A stretch of DNA of 64,000 nt from contig CALWHM010000003.1 of the NCBI GenBank assembly GCA_944380395.1, positions 1 through 64,000 on the forward strand, read 5' to 3'. This document shows, in pieces, positions 17,273 to 28,284 of the stretch. Position 1 is the stretch's first letter. Each line of letters begins with the position of its first letter. Source of the DNA: an uncultured Clostridia bacterium (GTDB lineage Bacteria; Bacillota; Clostridia; Christensenellales; UBA3700). The notes beneath the pieces were generated by a model, which did not search any database, was not told the origin of the DNA, and saw only the letters and a program-made list of their open reading frames with translations. The position numbers and the translations under genes were made by a program.

Positions 17273-17658
17273 GCGGTGAGCCACCGCGGGCTGATTAAGC
17301 CTTGAAGAAACTATTGCTGCAAGGCAAAGCAACACTCCTTGCAAGGGTTTGGCAATAATAAAATATCCGCCACCGAAAACCGCGCTTTTCGGTGAGCGCA
17401 CCCATAAAACTTGCCGTGCAAGTTTTCCGAATGAGTGAGGCTTGCCGAACGAATGAGGCGGAGTAGGTTGAATTTTCGCACAAAGACTTGCTTGCTTCAA
17501 CATTTACTTTGTGCGAAAAGAAGGGAGAACCGACCCTCAAGCAAACTGCGTTTGCGAATGGGTGGGGTCTCCCTTAAAGCGTAGGCGCAAAGTGTTTTGC
17601 GAAGTAATATTGCGACTGATGAAAAGGTTTATCGCAAAACACTTTCATTCGGCGCCTA
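17273..17658. ncRNA. Run of strong hairpins, candidate structured RNA or repeat element
   Basis: Successive inverted repeats: GCGGTG-AGC-CACCGC (17273-17287); CACCGAAAA-CCGCGC-TTTTCGGTG (17371-17394); ACTTGC-CGT-GCAAGT (17409-17423); a 13-bp stem 17473-17485/17507-17519; an 8-bp stem 17521-17528/17568-17575 enclosing GCAAAC-TGC-GTTTGC; and a 14-bp perfect stem 17589-17602/17632-17645 within an outer TAGGCGC/GCGCCTA pair. No known RNA family was recognised and the strand is undecided. Confidence 0.4.
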
Positions 17659-17679
17659 AGCGAAGCGCACGCGGTGCCC

Positions 17680-18849
17680 TCATTCACTTATATTGCGCTC
17701 TATAGTAGGCACCGCATATAAATTCTTATCATACTCGCGCACACGGCGGACTATCTGCTCTTTTACTTCTTGCGGGGAAAGTTTGCTTTCAAAAGGAATG
17801 GCTACGTCGAATATAAGATTGGTGTGGGATATGCCGTCCACCATTCGGAAGTCGTGCACGCCGAAGGAAGGGTCTATCTCTTTCACTATTTTCTCCACAA
17901 GTTCGCGGCAGGCGTTGCACTTGGGGTCGTACGTCACGATGGGATCCAAGTGCACGACAAGCACTATATCCGTGTTGCAGGCAAAGTCGCGCTCTATGGT
18001 GTCGGCAAGGTCGTGCCCCTGCATCATAGGCATTTTGGAATCCACCTCCACGTGCACGCTTGCATAATATTTATGCCCGTAGCTGTGCACCATAAGATCG
18101 TGCAAGCCTATCACTCCGCCGTGCATAAATATCCGCTCGCGTATCTTTTTGGTTATTTCGGGATCGGGGGCTTCACCAAGCAATTTCCCTATGGTTTCGC
18201 GGAACACGCCCACGCCGGCAAAGGCGATGAAAAGAGCCACGAAAATACCCATATATCCGTCAATGTTCACTCCCGCAAAACGAGATACTATTACGGCTAT
18301 AAGTGCGGCAAGCGTTGCCAAGCAGTCCGTAAGGCTGTCCAAAGCGGTGGCTTTTATCACCTGGGAATCCACGCGCTTGGCTATGCTCCTGTTGAACAAG
18401 AACAGCCACAGCTTCACGACTATGGACGCGGAAAGCACCGCCACGCTGAGCACGCTCCAAACGGATTCCGTAACGGGGGTGACGAGTTGGGATACGGATT
18501 CTATCAAAAGTTCCGCCGCCAGCACAAAGATTATCATAGCCACGATGAGCGCCGCCAAATATTCCGAACGCTGATGCCCGAACGGGTGCTTTTTATCTGC
18601 GGGCTTTGCCGCCATACGGAAGCCCGCGAAGGACACCGCGCCGCTGCCGCAGTCGGATAAATTGTTCAAGCCGTCCGCAAGCACGGATATGGCGCCCGAA
18701 AGCGCGCCCGCCGTTATCTTTGCCGCCGCAAGCAGCAGGTTTACAACCATACACACCACGGAAGAGAGGTTGCCGTATGCTATGCGCACCTTTTCCGAAG
18801 AGGTGTTTTTACTGTCGCGCACAAAAAGTTTTATCAGTAGATGCGTCAT
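17680..18849 (-). CDS. Cation diffusion facilitator (CDF) metal exporter
   Basis: A 389-aa protein with six predicted transmembrane helices (to about residue 220), then a cytoplasmic domain that folds as a metal-binding dimer (LHDLMVHSYGHKYYASVHVEVD). The transmembrane metal site is DGLNNLSDCGS in helix 2 with the CDF signature KKHPFGHQRSEY between helices 2 and 3. It should export Zn2+, Mn2+ or Fe2+ in exchange for protons. Its last codons lie against the hairpin-rich block, with no separate terminator visible. Confidence 0.92.
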   Translation of the reverse strand: MTHLLIKLFVRDSKNTSSEKVRIAYGNLSSVVCMVVNLLLAAAKITAGALSGAISVLADGLNNLSDCGSGAVSFAGFRMAAKPADKKHPFGHQRSEYLAALIVAMIIFVLAAELLIESVSQLVTPVTESVWSVLSVAVLSASIVVKLWLFLFNRSIAKRVDSQVIKATALDSLTDCLATLAALIAVIVSRFAGVNIDGYMGIFVALFIAFAGVGVFRETIGKLLGEAPDPEITKKIRERIFMHGGVIGLHDLMVHSYGHKYYASVHVEVDSKMPMMQGHDLADTIERDFACNTDIVLVVHLDPIVTYDPKCNACRELVEKIVKEIDPSFGVHDFRMVDGISHTNLIFDVAIPFESKLSPQEVKEQIVRRVREYDKNLYAVPTIERNISE

Positions 18850-18878
18850 ATATCCATCCGCCTTATGAATTAAGTATG

Positions 18879-18907
18879 ATTATACCACCTTGCTCTTTCA
18901 AATGCAA
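18879..18907 (-). promoter_or_regulatory. Promoter of the CDF transporter gene
   Basis: TTGCAT (18902-18907), 17-bp spacer, TATAAT (18879-18884). Confidence 0.65.
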
Positions 18908-18985
18908 TTTATTGCGGCAATTGCGCCGCGTTTTTTCATTAGCTGCGCGCTTTCGTGCGATATTCGGCATTTTCTTTACTTTTTA

Positions 18986-19014
18986 TTGACATTCTTATCG
19001 ACGTCCTATATAAT
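18986..19014 (+). promoter_or_regulatory. Consensus promoter of the long GPH symporter gene
   Basis: Perfect TTGACA (18986-18991), 17-bp spacer, perfect TATAAT (19009-19014). Confidence 0.8.
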
Positions 19015-19061
19015 ATCTATATGCATTGCGCGCGCAAGCTGGCGATGATAAGGAGACTATT

Positions 19062-20915
19062 ATGGGAACAGACGAACAGCAAACCACGGATATCGCGGGA
19101 CTTGACGAAGCGCAAACCGCAGAAGCGGCGGCAGAACTGCCCGCAAAAACCGCAGAAGCGGCGGCGGAACAGCCCGCAAAAACCGCAGAAGCGGCGGCGG
19201 AACTGCCCGCAAAAACCGCAGAAGCGGCGGCGGAACTGCCCGCAAAAAAAGCTTCTTTGGGAGATAAGATAAAAAAGCTCCCTCCCCTTATAAAACGTTT
19301 TTGGAAAGAACCGCTTAAAAAAGACAGATACCTGAACCTGAAAGAGGTGCTCTCTTTGGGCGGCGCCGCGATGGGCGTGAGCACGATAGTTTGCATAGTG
19401 TCGTCCCTGCTGACGGCTTCGCAGATATCGGAAGTTTACGGCATTGACGTTGTTCACGGTCCGTACATCTGTCTTGCGGCTTCCCTGCTGGGACTTATAA
19501 TTCAGCCGTTTTTCAGTAAATTATTGCAAAATACCCACACTAAGTTCGGCAGATATAAACCGTATATCTTCCTTATGGCGCCCATATTCGCGGGGCTTGC
19601 CGTTGCCGCTACCTGGCAGCCGCAAACGCTGGACGACAACGCAAGGGTAATTTACGCATATTGCATTTGTATCCCCACCCTTGTAATGTGGAACCTGTTC
19701 AACAACACCTTCCAAATGATGCCGGGCGTGGTCACTCCCAATCAGCAGGAGCGCACGGACGCTTGGGCGCCCATCGGTCTTTTGGTAGGCTTTGCCCCCA
19801 CCATTATGAACGTTATTATCGGTCCCATCCGTTCCCACTTCCTCTCCATAGGTCAGGAATATATGGCTTACCGCTATATGGGTCTTATCTGCTCGGTCGT
19901 GGGTCTTTTGCTGGTGATGCTGCTCATCAAGGTCAAAGAAAGAGTTATCGTGACCAATGCCAACAATGAAAGCGTGGGCGTGCTGGAAGGTTTGAAAATG
20001 GTGCTCAAAAACAAGCCCCTGCTCATCTTCACCCTTGCGCTTATCCTGGGCTGCATGCGCACCACAATAGAAATAGACGCGCAGATAATGGGTAAGCTCC
20101 GCTATGCTTCCGATATAGAAACGGGTCTTACCGTATTTTCTTCACTCACACTGATAACGGGCTTTGCCGTTACGCCGAATATGATATTGCTGCCGCTGCT
20201 CACGCGCAAGCTGAACAACCGCACGATAGTTATGTTCTGGGCGTTTGTCAACTTCCTGGGCTACATAATTTTGGGAATCGTGGGCGTGCAGAACATTCCT
20301 CAGGGCACGGTCTCTGCGGTGGTGCTCACGCTTTTGAGATACATAGCGCTGTTCAACGGCATAACTTCCCTGCAACCGCTTATGCTCTCGGAGATATCCG
20401 ACTATCAGCAGGTGATGACGGGTAAGAGATTGGAAGGCTTTGTGCAGATGTTCGCCTATACGCTGGTGCTTGTGTTCACCAACATCGGCTATGTGGTTAT
20501 GGCTTACGTAAAGCAGGCGATGGGCTATCAGCCGGCAAACTACTTCAACGTGACCACCGTGTCCGACGAGTTGATGAATACGGCTATAAACTACTACAAC
20601 CTGGCGTTCTATGTCTCCGCAATATCCGCGGCTCTTATGTGCATAACCATGCTGTTCTACAAGCTGGATAAGAAAAAGCACGCGGAGATAGTGGAAGAAC
20701 TCCGCAGGCGCAGCCTTTCCGAAGGACACGACGAACTTGCCGTGGAACCCGCCGCGGAAACGGAGATACCCGCAAGCGTGGACACGGACGCGGGCGAATA
20801 TCAGCAGCAGATGGCAAGCGCCGTCCCCGAACAGCCTGTACAAGACGCCGTCCCCGACGATCACGCCCCCGTGCAGGACGCCGTTCAAGAAGCTCCCAAA
20901 GACGGCGAAGAGTAA
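19062..20915 (+). CDS. GPH/MFS-type symporter with Ala/Glu-rich repeat N-terminus and acidic tail
   Basis: A 617-aa protein. Residues about 20-65 are four near-perfect 11-residue repeats (TAEAAAELPAK, one with Gln for Leu) encoded by 33-bp tandem DNA repeats. A basic segment follows (KIKKLPPLIKRFWKEPLKKDRYLNLKEV) and then about 12 membrane helices. The loop signature PFFSKLLQNTHTKFGRYKPYI and LMLSEISDYQQVMTGKRLEGFVQ place it in the GPH/MFS_2 group. The last 60 residues are Pro/Glu/Asp/Gln-rich and should be cytoplasmic. AAGGAG 6 nt before ATG 19062 sets the start; an upstream in-frame TTG is unlikely. Substrate unknown. Confidence 0.85.
   Translation: MGTDEQQTTDIAGLDEAQTAEAAAELPAKTAEAAAEQPAKTAEAAAELPAKTAEAAAELPAKKASLGDKIKKLPPLIKRFWKEPLKKDRYLNLKEVLSLGGAAMGVSTIVCIVSSLLTASQISEVYGIDVVHGPYICLAASLLGLIIQPFFSKLLQNTHTKFGRYKPYIFLMAPIFAGLAVAATWQPQTLDDNARVIYAYCICIPTLVMWNLFNNTFQMMPGVVTPNQQERTDAWAPIGLLVGFAPTIMNVIIGPIRSHFLSIGQEYMAYRYMGLICSVVGLLLVMLLIKVKERVIVTNANNESVGVLEGLKMVLKNKPLLIFTLALILGCMRTTIEIDAQIMGKLRYASDIETGLTVFSSLTLITGFAVTPNMILLPLLTRKLNNRTIVMFWAFVNFLGYIILGIVGVQNIPQGTVSAVVLTLLRYIALFNGITSLQPLMLSEISDYQQVMTGKRLEGFVQMFAYTLVLVFTNIGYVVMAYVKQAMGYQPANYFNVTTVSDELMNTAINYYNLAFYVSAISAALMCITMLFYKLDKKKHAEIVEELRRRSLSEGHDELAVEPAAETEIPASVDTDAGEYQQQMASAVPEQPVQDAVPDDHAPVQDAVQEAPKDGEE
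19116..19248 (+). repeat. 33-bp in-frame tandem repeats (four copies)
   Basis: Each copy encodes TAEAAAE(L/Q)PAK. The copies are almost identical in DNA, which points to recent slippage expansion. Confidence 0.9.
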
Positions 20916-20930
20916 AACAAGACATTGAAA

Positions 20931-20957
20931 AAGAAGCGGGCGACCGCTTCTTTTTTT
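20931..20957. terminator. Bidirectional terminator between the GPH symporter and the atp operon
   Basis: AAGAAGCGG-GCGA-CCGCTTCTT followed by TTTTT on the plus strand. On the minus strand the stem is followed by TTTTTCAATG. Confidence 0.85.
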
Positions 20958-21071
20958 CTATATCCGTGCGGGGCGTAAGCCTTGCTTTTTACTCCTTTCT
21001 TTCCCCGCTTTCTTCCGCGAGCTTTTCATCGGGTGCGTTTTGTTCGGCAGCTTCCTCCGCCGCCGCCTTTT

Positions 21072-23750
<2,679 letters not shown>

Positions 23751-23754
<4 letters not shown>

Positions 23755-25478
23755 ACTTGTGCCTTTGCGAATTTATCCGCCGTTTCCAATATGCGCTCGC
23801 GCATATCCTGCGTAAGCTCGGTTGCGTTTTGCAGCTCCGAATAAAGCGCGGGAGCGTGCGTGGCGAAGTATTCCAACATTGCGCCCGCCCTTTCGTTCAC
23901 CTCGTCCACGGGCACGTCCGTAAACTTCTTGCCCATGGCGGTTATAAGCAAAATTATCTCCTGCGCCTGAGTGTAGGGCTTGGACTGCGGCTGTCTGAGC
24001 AGGCGCATAAGTCCCTGCCCGTAGAAAAGCTGTTTGCGCGTGAGTTCGTCCAGGTCGGAGGCAAATTGCATAAACACCTCCATCTCCCTGTACTGCGCAA
24101 GGTCCAGCCTGAGCGAACCGACCGCCTTTTTGACCGCTTTGGTCTGCGCGGCTCCGCCCACACGCGACACGGAAAGACCTATATTCACCGCGGGGCGCTG
24201 ACCTTCAAAGAACAATTCCGTTTCCAAGAATATCTGCCCGTCCGTGATGGAGATGACGTTTGTGGGAATGTACGCGGATACGTCGCCCGCCTGCGTTTCC
24301 ACTATGGGCAGCGCGGTTATGCTGCCTCCGCCCAACTCTTCGGACAAATGCGCCGCGCGCTCCAAAAGACGCGAGTGCAGATAGAACACGTCGCCGGGAT
24401 AAGCCTCCCTGCCGGGGGCGCGCTCCAAAAGCAGGCTGAGCGTGCGGTATGCCACGGCGTGCTTGGACAGATCGTCATACACGATAAGCACGTCCCTGCC
24501 CGCATACATAAAGTATTCCGCCATGGCGCAGCCGGCGTAAGGCGCGATGTATTGCATAGGTGCGGATTCGCCCGCGCCCGCGTTTATGACTATGGTATAT
24601 TCCATAGCGTGGTTTTTGCGCAGCGTTTCCACAAGGCGCGCCACGCTGCCCGCCTTCTGCCCTATCGCCACGTAAATGCACACCACGTTCTTGCCCTTTT
24701 GGTTCAAGATGGTATCCACGGCTATCGCGGTCTTGCCTGTCTGCCTGTCCCCTATGATAAGTTCGCGCTGACCTCTGCCTATGGGGAACATGGAATCCAC
24801 GACCAAAAGCCCCGTTTCCATAGGTTTGTTGACGGGCTGGCGGTCTATTATTCCGGGCGCGGGGCACTCTATGGGGCGGTAAGCCGACGCCTCTATATCC
24901 CCCTCCCCGTCTATGGGCTGACCCAACGCGTCCAGCACTCTGCCGATAAAATTGGATCCGACGGGGATACCCGCCGTCTTGCCCGTGCGGTGTATCACGC
25001 TGCCCGCGGTTATGTCGTGACAGTCGCCGAACACGATTATTCCGCAGCTGTCGGGGCGCAGGTCCTGAATCATACCCTTGACGCCGCAGTCGAACACGAC
25101 TATCTCGCCGTACTGCACGTGTGCCAAGCCTTCCGCTTCGACTATGCCGTCGCCCACGGACAGCACCCTGCCCGTTTCCTCCGCCAAAGCCTCCGGCGTC
25201 CAATCCTCTATCGCCTGTTTGATAAGGGGAATTATGTCGTCGCGCGTGCCGTTTATCTGTTCGAGTTTGTGCCTGAGCTGATTTAATCTGCCTCCCACCG
25301 ACCAGTCGTACACGTCGTCTCCCGCTTCAAGGCGGAAGCCTCCGGGGAACAGATTGCTCTCCACCCATTCAAGCTCGGTTCCCGCGCCGTATTTGCCCCT
25401 TAAAAACGCTTCAAAGCGCTTTTCCTGCTCCTGCGTGGGACGCGATTCGGAATATAAATACGCTTTCATTTTACTCAT
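23751..25478 (-). CDS. atpA: ATP synthase F1 alpha subunit with an N-terminal delta-subunit C-terminal domain (delta-alpha fusion)
   Basis: 575 aa, about 70 longer than usual. Residues 1-75 match the C-terminal domain of delta (AtpH/OSCP): the SRPTQEQEKRFEAFLRGKYG helix, a strand TELEWVESNLFPGGFRLEAG and the diagnostic DDVYDWSVGGRLNQLRHKL (typical delta: GG-hydrophobics-GD-x-DxSVxxxLxxL). Alpha proper starts near residue 80 (DDIIPLIKQAIEDW...GRVLSVGDGIVEAEGL), with P-loop GDRQTGKTAIAVDT. ATG 25478 overlaps the atpF stop (ATGA). No atpH lies between atpF and atpA or elsewhere in the window, so the delta N-terminal six-helix domain appears absent. The reading of the N-terminus is mine by motif comparison. 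Confidence 0.9.
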
Positions 25479-26035
25479 TTTTTCTTCCTCGCGCCGCCCT
25501 TTTTATCGGCTTTGGTCATAGACGTGACCGTCTTTGCCTTGCCCGCATGTGCGGACTTTGCGCCGCTCTCCGCCGCGCTGAGGAACTGCTCGTAAGCGTC
25601 GTTCACGGAAGAAGTGAGCACAACTTTTTCTGCGGCTTCTTCCACTATCTCCTTGATGTCGTCGGATACGCCGTTTATTATTCTGTCATGCTCCTTGCGC
25701 GCGCGTTCGCGGGCGGCGTCCAACATTTCGTCCGCCTCCTTAGCCACCTGCCGCAGCTTTTCAGAACGCACGCCTTCAAGCTCTTTTGCCGCTTCTTCGC
25801 GCTTTTTGGAAACCTCTTCCTCCACGCCCGCAAGACGGGACGAGTATTCCTCCTCCTTCGCCTTGGCGTTGTCCAGCGCCGCCTGAGTGTTTTCCTCGCG
25901 CTCCTTATAGGCGTCCTCTCTCTTCTTCATAAACTTTTTGACGGGTTTATAAAGCAGAAGATACAAGCCCACTATAAGGATCACCAGATTGAGCAAATGC
26001 AGTAATATCTGCTGCCAATTAATGTTCAAAGGCAT
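25475..26035 (-). CDS. atpF: ATP synthase Fo b subunit (peripheral stalk)
   Basis: 186 aa. One N-terminal membrane helix (WQQILLHLLNLVILIVGLYLLLYKPV), the usual KKFMKKREDAYKEREEN start of the stalk, then a long charged helix (about residues 45-140). The C-terminus is extended by a Lys/Ala-rich tail ending KKGGARKKK, not typical for b. Start 26035 (MPLNINWQ) is set by an AGGAG upstream; an in-frame ATG further up falls inside atpE. Since b binds delta's C-terminal domain at its distal end, its partner here should be the domain fused to alpha. Confidence 0.93.
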   Translation of the reverse strand: MPLNINWQQILLHLLNLVILIVGLYLLLYKPVKKFMKKREDAYKEREENTQAALDNAKAKEEEYSSRLAGVEEEVSKKREEAAKELEGVRSEKLRQVAKEADEMLDAARERARKEHDRIINGVSDDIKEIVEEAAEKVVLTSSVNDAYEQFLSAAESGAKSAHAGKAKTVTSMTKADKKGGARKKK

Positions 26036-26054
26036 ATGCCCTTTCTCCTTTTTC

Positions 26055-26462
26055 TTACAAGACGAATATGAGCAATATTGCAACTATAAGGGCGTAGATG
26101 ATGGCGGTTTCTATAAACACCAGACCCAGCATCATGCTTGAACGAATGTCCGCTTTCGCCTCAGGCTGACGCGCTATGCTCTCATTGGATTTGGATATGG
26201 CTATACCCATGGCTATCGCGCCCGCAGCCGCCGCCACGCCCACGGCGATTGCCGCAGCCAAAGCCTTCATACCCGTATCCGTAATGCCGCCGACTTCCTC
26301 ACTCACTTCTTCCGTTTCCGTGACTTGGGGAGTATTTGCGTCTTCTGCAAACGCGGCGCCGTTTCCGCCGAACACCAGCCCTATCACCACACACAGCGAA
26401 GCCAGCGCCAAAAGCGCCATTATCGCCGCAGTCGCATACTTGATTTTGATAGCTCTTTTCAT
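26055..26462 (-). CDS. atpE: ATP synthase Fo c subunit with a signal-peptide-like presequence
   Basis: 135 aa versus about 75-90 for ordinary c. Residues 1-39 look like a cleavable signal peptide (KRAIKIKY, a long hydrophobic core, cleavage site AFA/ED). An acidic linker (40-62) and the standard c hairpin follow, helix 1 from about 64 to 92, loop SIARQPEAKAD, helix 2 with the ion-carrying Glu in LVFIETAIIY (E118). The helix-1 Gln that marks Na+-type rings (Ilyobacter Q32) aligns with Met, so H+ coupling is more likely. AGAGG precedes ATG 26462. Both ends of c face outward, which fits an N-terminal export signal. Confidence 0.92.
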   Translation of the reverse strand: MKRAIKIKYATAAIMALLALASLCVVIGLVFGGNGAAFAEDANTPQVTETEEVSEEVGGITDTGMKALAAAIAVGVAAAAGAIAMGIAISKSNESIARQPEAKADIRSSMMLGLVFIETAIIYALIVAILLIFVL

Positions 26463-26518
26463 ATCTGACCTCTTTTTGAAAAGTTTTTTTATTTTTTGCA
26501 AGGCATGCCTTGCGTTGT

Positions 26519-27373
26519 TTATTGTTTTTCCCGCGCCGCGCGCGCTTTCTTCTTCTTAGCCTTGGGAACTTTTCCGTAAGGTTCGGAAACCTCTCCGTAG
26601 AACAGGGACGTGAGCATCACCAGCACGTAAGTTTGTATGAGCGCGTGCAAAAGCGTGAACAGCACGCCCACTATCACCGGCAATACAAAGCTGAGCGCAA
26701 TGTAATAGTACACAAGCTCACTGACCAAAAGTCCCGAAAGCAATGCGCCGAACAGACGGAAGCTCATAGATATGGGCAAAGAAAAGTCCTTTAACGTCCT
26801 GCCCACGCCTCGCAGCCCGTTGGAAACTATGCCGCCGCTCAATATGACGAGGTAGGACAAAAAGCCCATTGCTATCGCGCCGTTGATGTCCGAAAGCGGA
26901 GCGGGAAGCACCACGGCGTTACCCGCCGCGGATACCGCCGCCGCGCCCACAAGTTCAAACAGCGTGCCTGCAAAGATATAGCAGCCCGCACCGAAGATGT
27001 ATGCGCCCAAAAAGGAGTTGCGGTGCGGGGAGTTGGTTTTTGCAAGCCTGTCAAACCACCCCACTATGCTCTCCGCGACCAGTTGAAATTTGCCCGGTAC
27101 CGCCTTGAATTTGGGAATTGCGAAAATGCGGATAAGCGCCGCCGCAACAAGCAATATGAGCGTGACGATATACGCGGAAACAAGTCCCGGATTGGCTTTG
27201 AATCCGAATATATCCACTTGATTTTCCTCATGCAGGACGGCGTCCTTCATAACTTCGGATATGTCCTCTGTGGATGTATACAGCCCGTCAGTGAGTATTA
27301 TGCCCACTATCAGCCCGACCACCACGAGCGCCACAACGCTCCATCCGATTATCTTTTTAGTACGCGTTTTCAT
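26519..27373 (-). CDS. atpB: ATP synthase Fo a subunit
   Basis: 284 aa. About six membrane helices. The essential Arg lies in SFRLFGALLSGLLV, with the helix ending LLHALIQTYVLVMLTSLFYGE. Residues 1-60 add an extra hydrophobic segment and a soluble stretch (TEDISEVMKDAVLHEEN) before the usual VSAYIVTLILLVAAALIRIF helix. The C-terminus is Lys-rich. It is the first gene of the operon; no atpI-like gene precedes it. Confidence 0.93.
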   Translation of the reverse strand: MKTRTKKIIGWSVVALVVVGLIVGIILTDGLYTSTEDISEVMKDAVLHEENQVDIFGFKANPGLVSAYIVTLILLVAAALIRIFAIPKFKAVPGKFQLVAESIVGWFDRLAKTNSPHRNSFLGAYIFGAGCYIFAGTLFELVGAAAVSAAGNAVVLPAPLSDINGAIAMGFLSYLVILSGGIVSNGLRGVGRTLKDFSLPISMSFRLFGALLSGLLVSELVYYYIALSFVLPVIVGVLFTLLHALIQTYVLVMLTSLFYGEVSEPYGKVPKAKKKKARAAREKQ

Positions 27374-27412
27374 TTTTTACCGAATAAATATACCCTGTTT
27401 TTTATCTTATCG

Positions 27413-27441
27413 ATTATAACGCTTTGCCGTTAAGTTTGCAA
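27413..27441 (-). promoter_or_regulatory. Promoter of the atp operon
   Basis: TTGCAA (27436-27441), 17-bp spacer, TATAAT (27413-27418). The leader is about 33 nt. No strong Shine-Dalgarno is seen before atpB. Confidence 0.7.
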
Positions 27442-27467
27442 TCGTTTGCAATGCGATAATGCAAAAT

Positions 27468-27526
27468 ATGCGGTTTTTCGACGAAAATCGACCATTTTAT
27501 AACCATCGATTTTCAAATTACCGCAT
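27468..27526 (-). other. Two-part stem-loop between the small lipoprotein gene and the atp promoter
   Basis: Outer pair ATGCGGT/ACCGCAT (27468-27474/27520-27526) and inner pair GAAAATCGA/TCGATTTTC (27483-27491/27506-27514). It may end the lipoprotein transcript; it lacks a clean T-run. Confidence 0.4.
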
Positions 27527-27541
27527 TATGTAAAATAAGAT

Positions 27542-27829
27542 TTATTGTTTGATGACGTTTTTGAAATCGCGCACACCCGGAAGGCAGATGTTTTGCTCTT
27601 GCTTTTGCACGGAAGTATCCGCCACGGTGACGGGCGCGCACTTTACGGGCGCAACGATATTGAACACGGAGATATCCGCATTATCCGCGCTGAAAGTAAC
27701 GGTAACGCATACGTCGTCCTCTACTTCCGCAATGCACGCGGTGTTATCCTCTTTTTCGCAGGGAACGCAGGCAAACAGACACGCCACAAGCGCCGCCGTT
27801 ATGATGATAGCAATAACAAGTTTTGCCAT
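27542..27829 (-). CDS. Small Cys-rich lipoprotein (95 aa)
   Basis: Signal peptide with lipobox-like LFAC (Cys near residue 21), then a 75-residue soluble domain with several further Cys (VPCEKED, NTACIAE, DVCVTVTF, PVKCAPV, NICLPG). These could form disulfides or bind metal outside the cell. AGGAGGCAGGCGG precedes the ATG. It is monocistronic with its own promoter. Function unknown. Confidence 0.75.
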   Translation of the reverse strand: MAKLVIAIIITAALVACLFACVPCEKEDNTACIAEVEDDVCVTVTFSADNADISVFNIVAPVKCAPVTVADTSVQKQEQNICLPGVRDFKNVIKQ

Positions 27830-27861
27830 TACCGCCTGCCTCCTGTAAAAGTCATATATAT

Positions 27862-27890
27862 ATTATACTACCGCAATATATATTTTTCAA
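27862..27890 (-). promoter_or_regulatory. Promoter of the small lipoprotein gene
   Basis: TTGAAA (27885-27890), 17-bp spacer, TATAAT (27862-27867). Confidence 0.7.
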
Positions 27891-27981
27891 GCGAAATCGC
27901 CTACTGCCCGTTTTCATTATGTAATATGCAAAAATCTACCGAAACGGCATAATAAATAACTATTTGTTATACAGCCGCTCT

Positions 27982-28003
27982 AAATTTTAAATATTTAAAA
28001 TTT
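27982..28003. repeat. 22-bp AT palindrome (copy 2)
   Basis: Same core as the copy at 17166. Upstream flank GGCATAATAAATAACTATTTGTTAT resembles the flank of copy 1. Confidence 0.85.
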
Positions 28004-28040
28004 TTCATCTCTTCGACTGCAAACGCTTTGCTTATAACGG

Positions 28041-28062
28041 AAATTTTAAATATTTAAAATTT
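28041..28062. repeat. 22-bp AT palindrome (copy 3)
   Basis: Same core; the right flank AATAACTGCTAGTTTTAC matches that of copy 1. A degenerate copy follows at 28102-28119. Confidence 0.85.
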
Positions 28063-28284
28063 AATAACTGCTAGTTTTACAATTGCGTTTGTGAAGGCAA
28101 GAATTTTAAATTTTTAAATATGCCGAAATGGCATAATTCCGAATAAAATTAAAACCTCTTGCCTTGCTTAAAAATATGTGCTTGCGCTTATATGCGGCGC
28201 CCCACCTTGTTTTTAGCCGCAACCAACAGCACTGCGTAGAAGTGCCCTAATACAAGGAAAGACGTTTTTTTACGACAGGAGCAT

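Larger units (their letters stand above)
16306..17679. other. 1.4-kb gene-free block made of tandem, palindromic and hairpin repeats
   Basis: No open frame here has a start with ribosome site and protein-like composition. From left to right the block holds a 36-bp tandem pair, two 167-bp tandem copies plus a diverged third, an AT palindrome, and a run of nested hairpins (separate entries). Short frames that exist are interrupted by the inverted repeats and look accidental. Confidence 0.75.

Noticed and set aside
17231..17540. Small proteins of 80-90 aa in the hairpin-rich region
   Set aside because: Frames follow the inverted repeats, lack ribosome sites and overlap each other on the same strand in different frames.
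23757..25286. 509-codon plus-strand frame opposite atpA
   Set aside because: Shadow of atpA, whose motifs are complete on the minus strand.
26055..26462. Sodium-type ATP synthase
   Set aside because: The helix-1 Gln of the Na+ site aligns with Met, so the motif is incomplete; proton coupling is the simpler reading.
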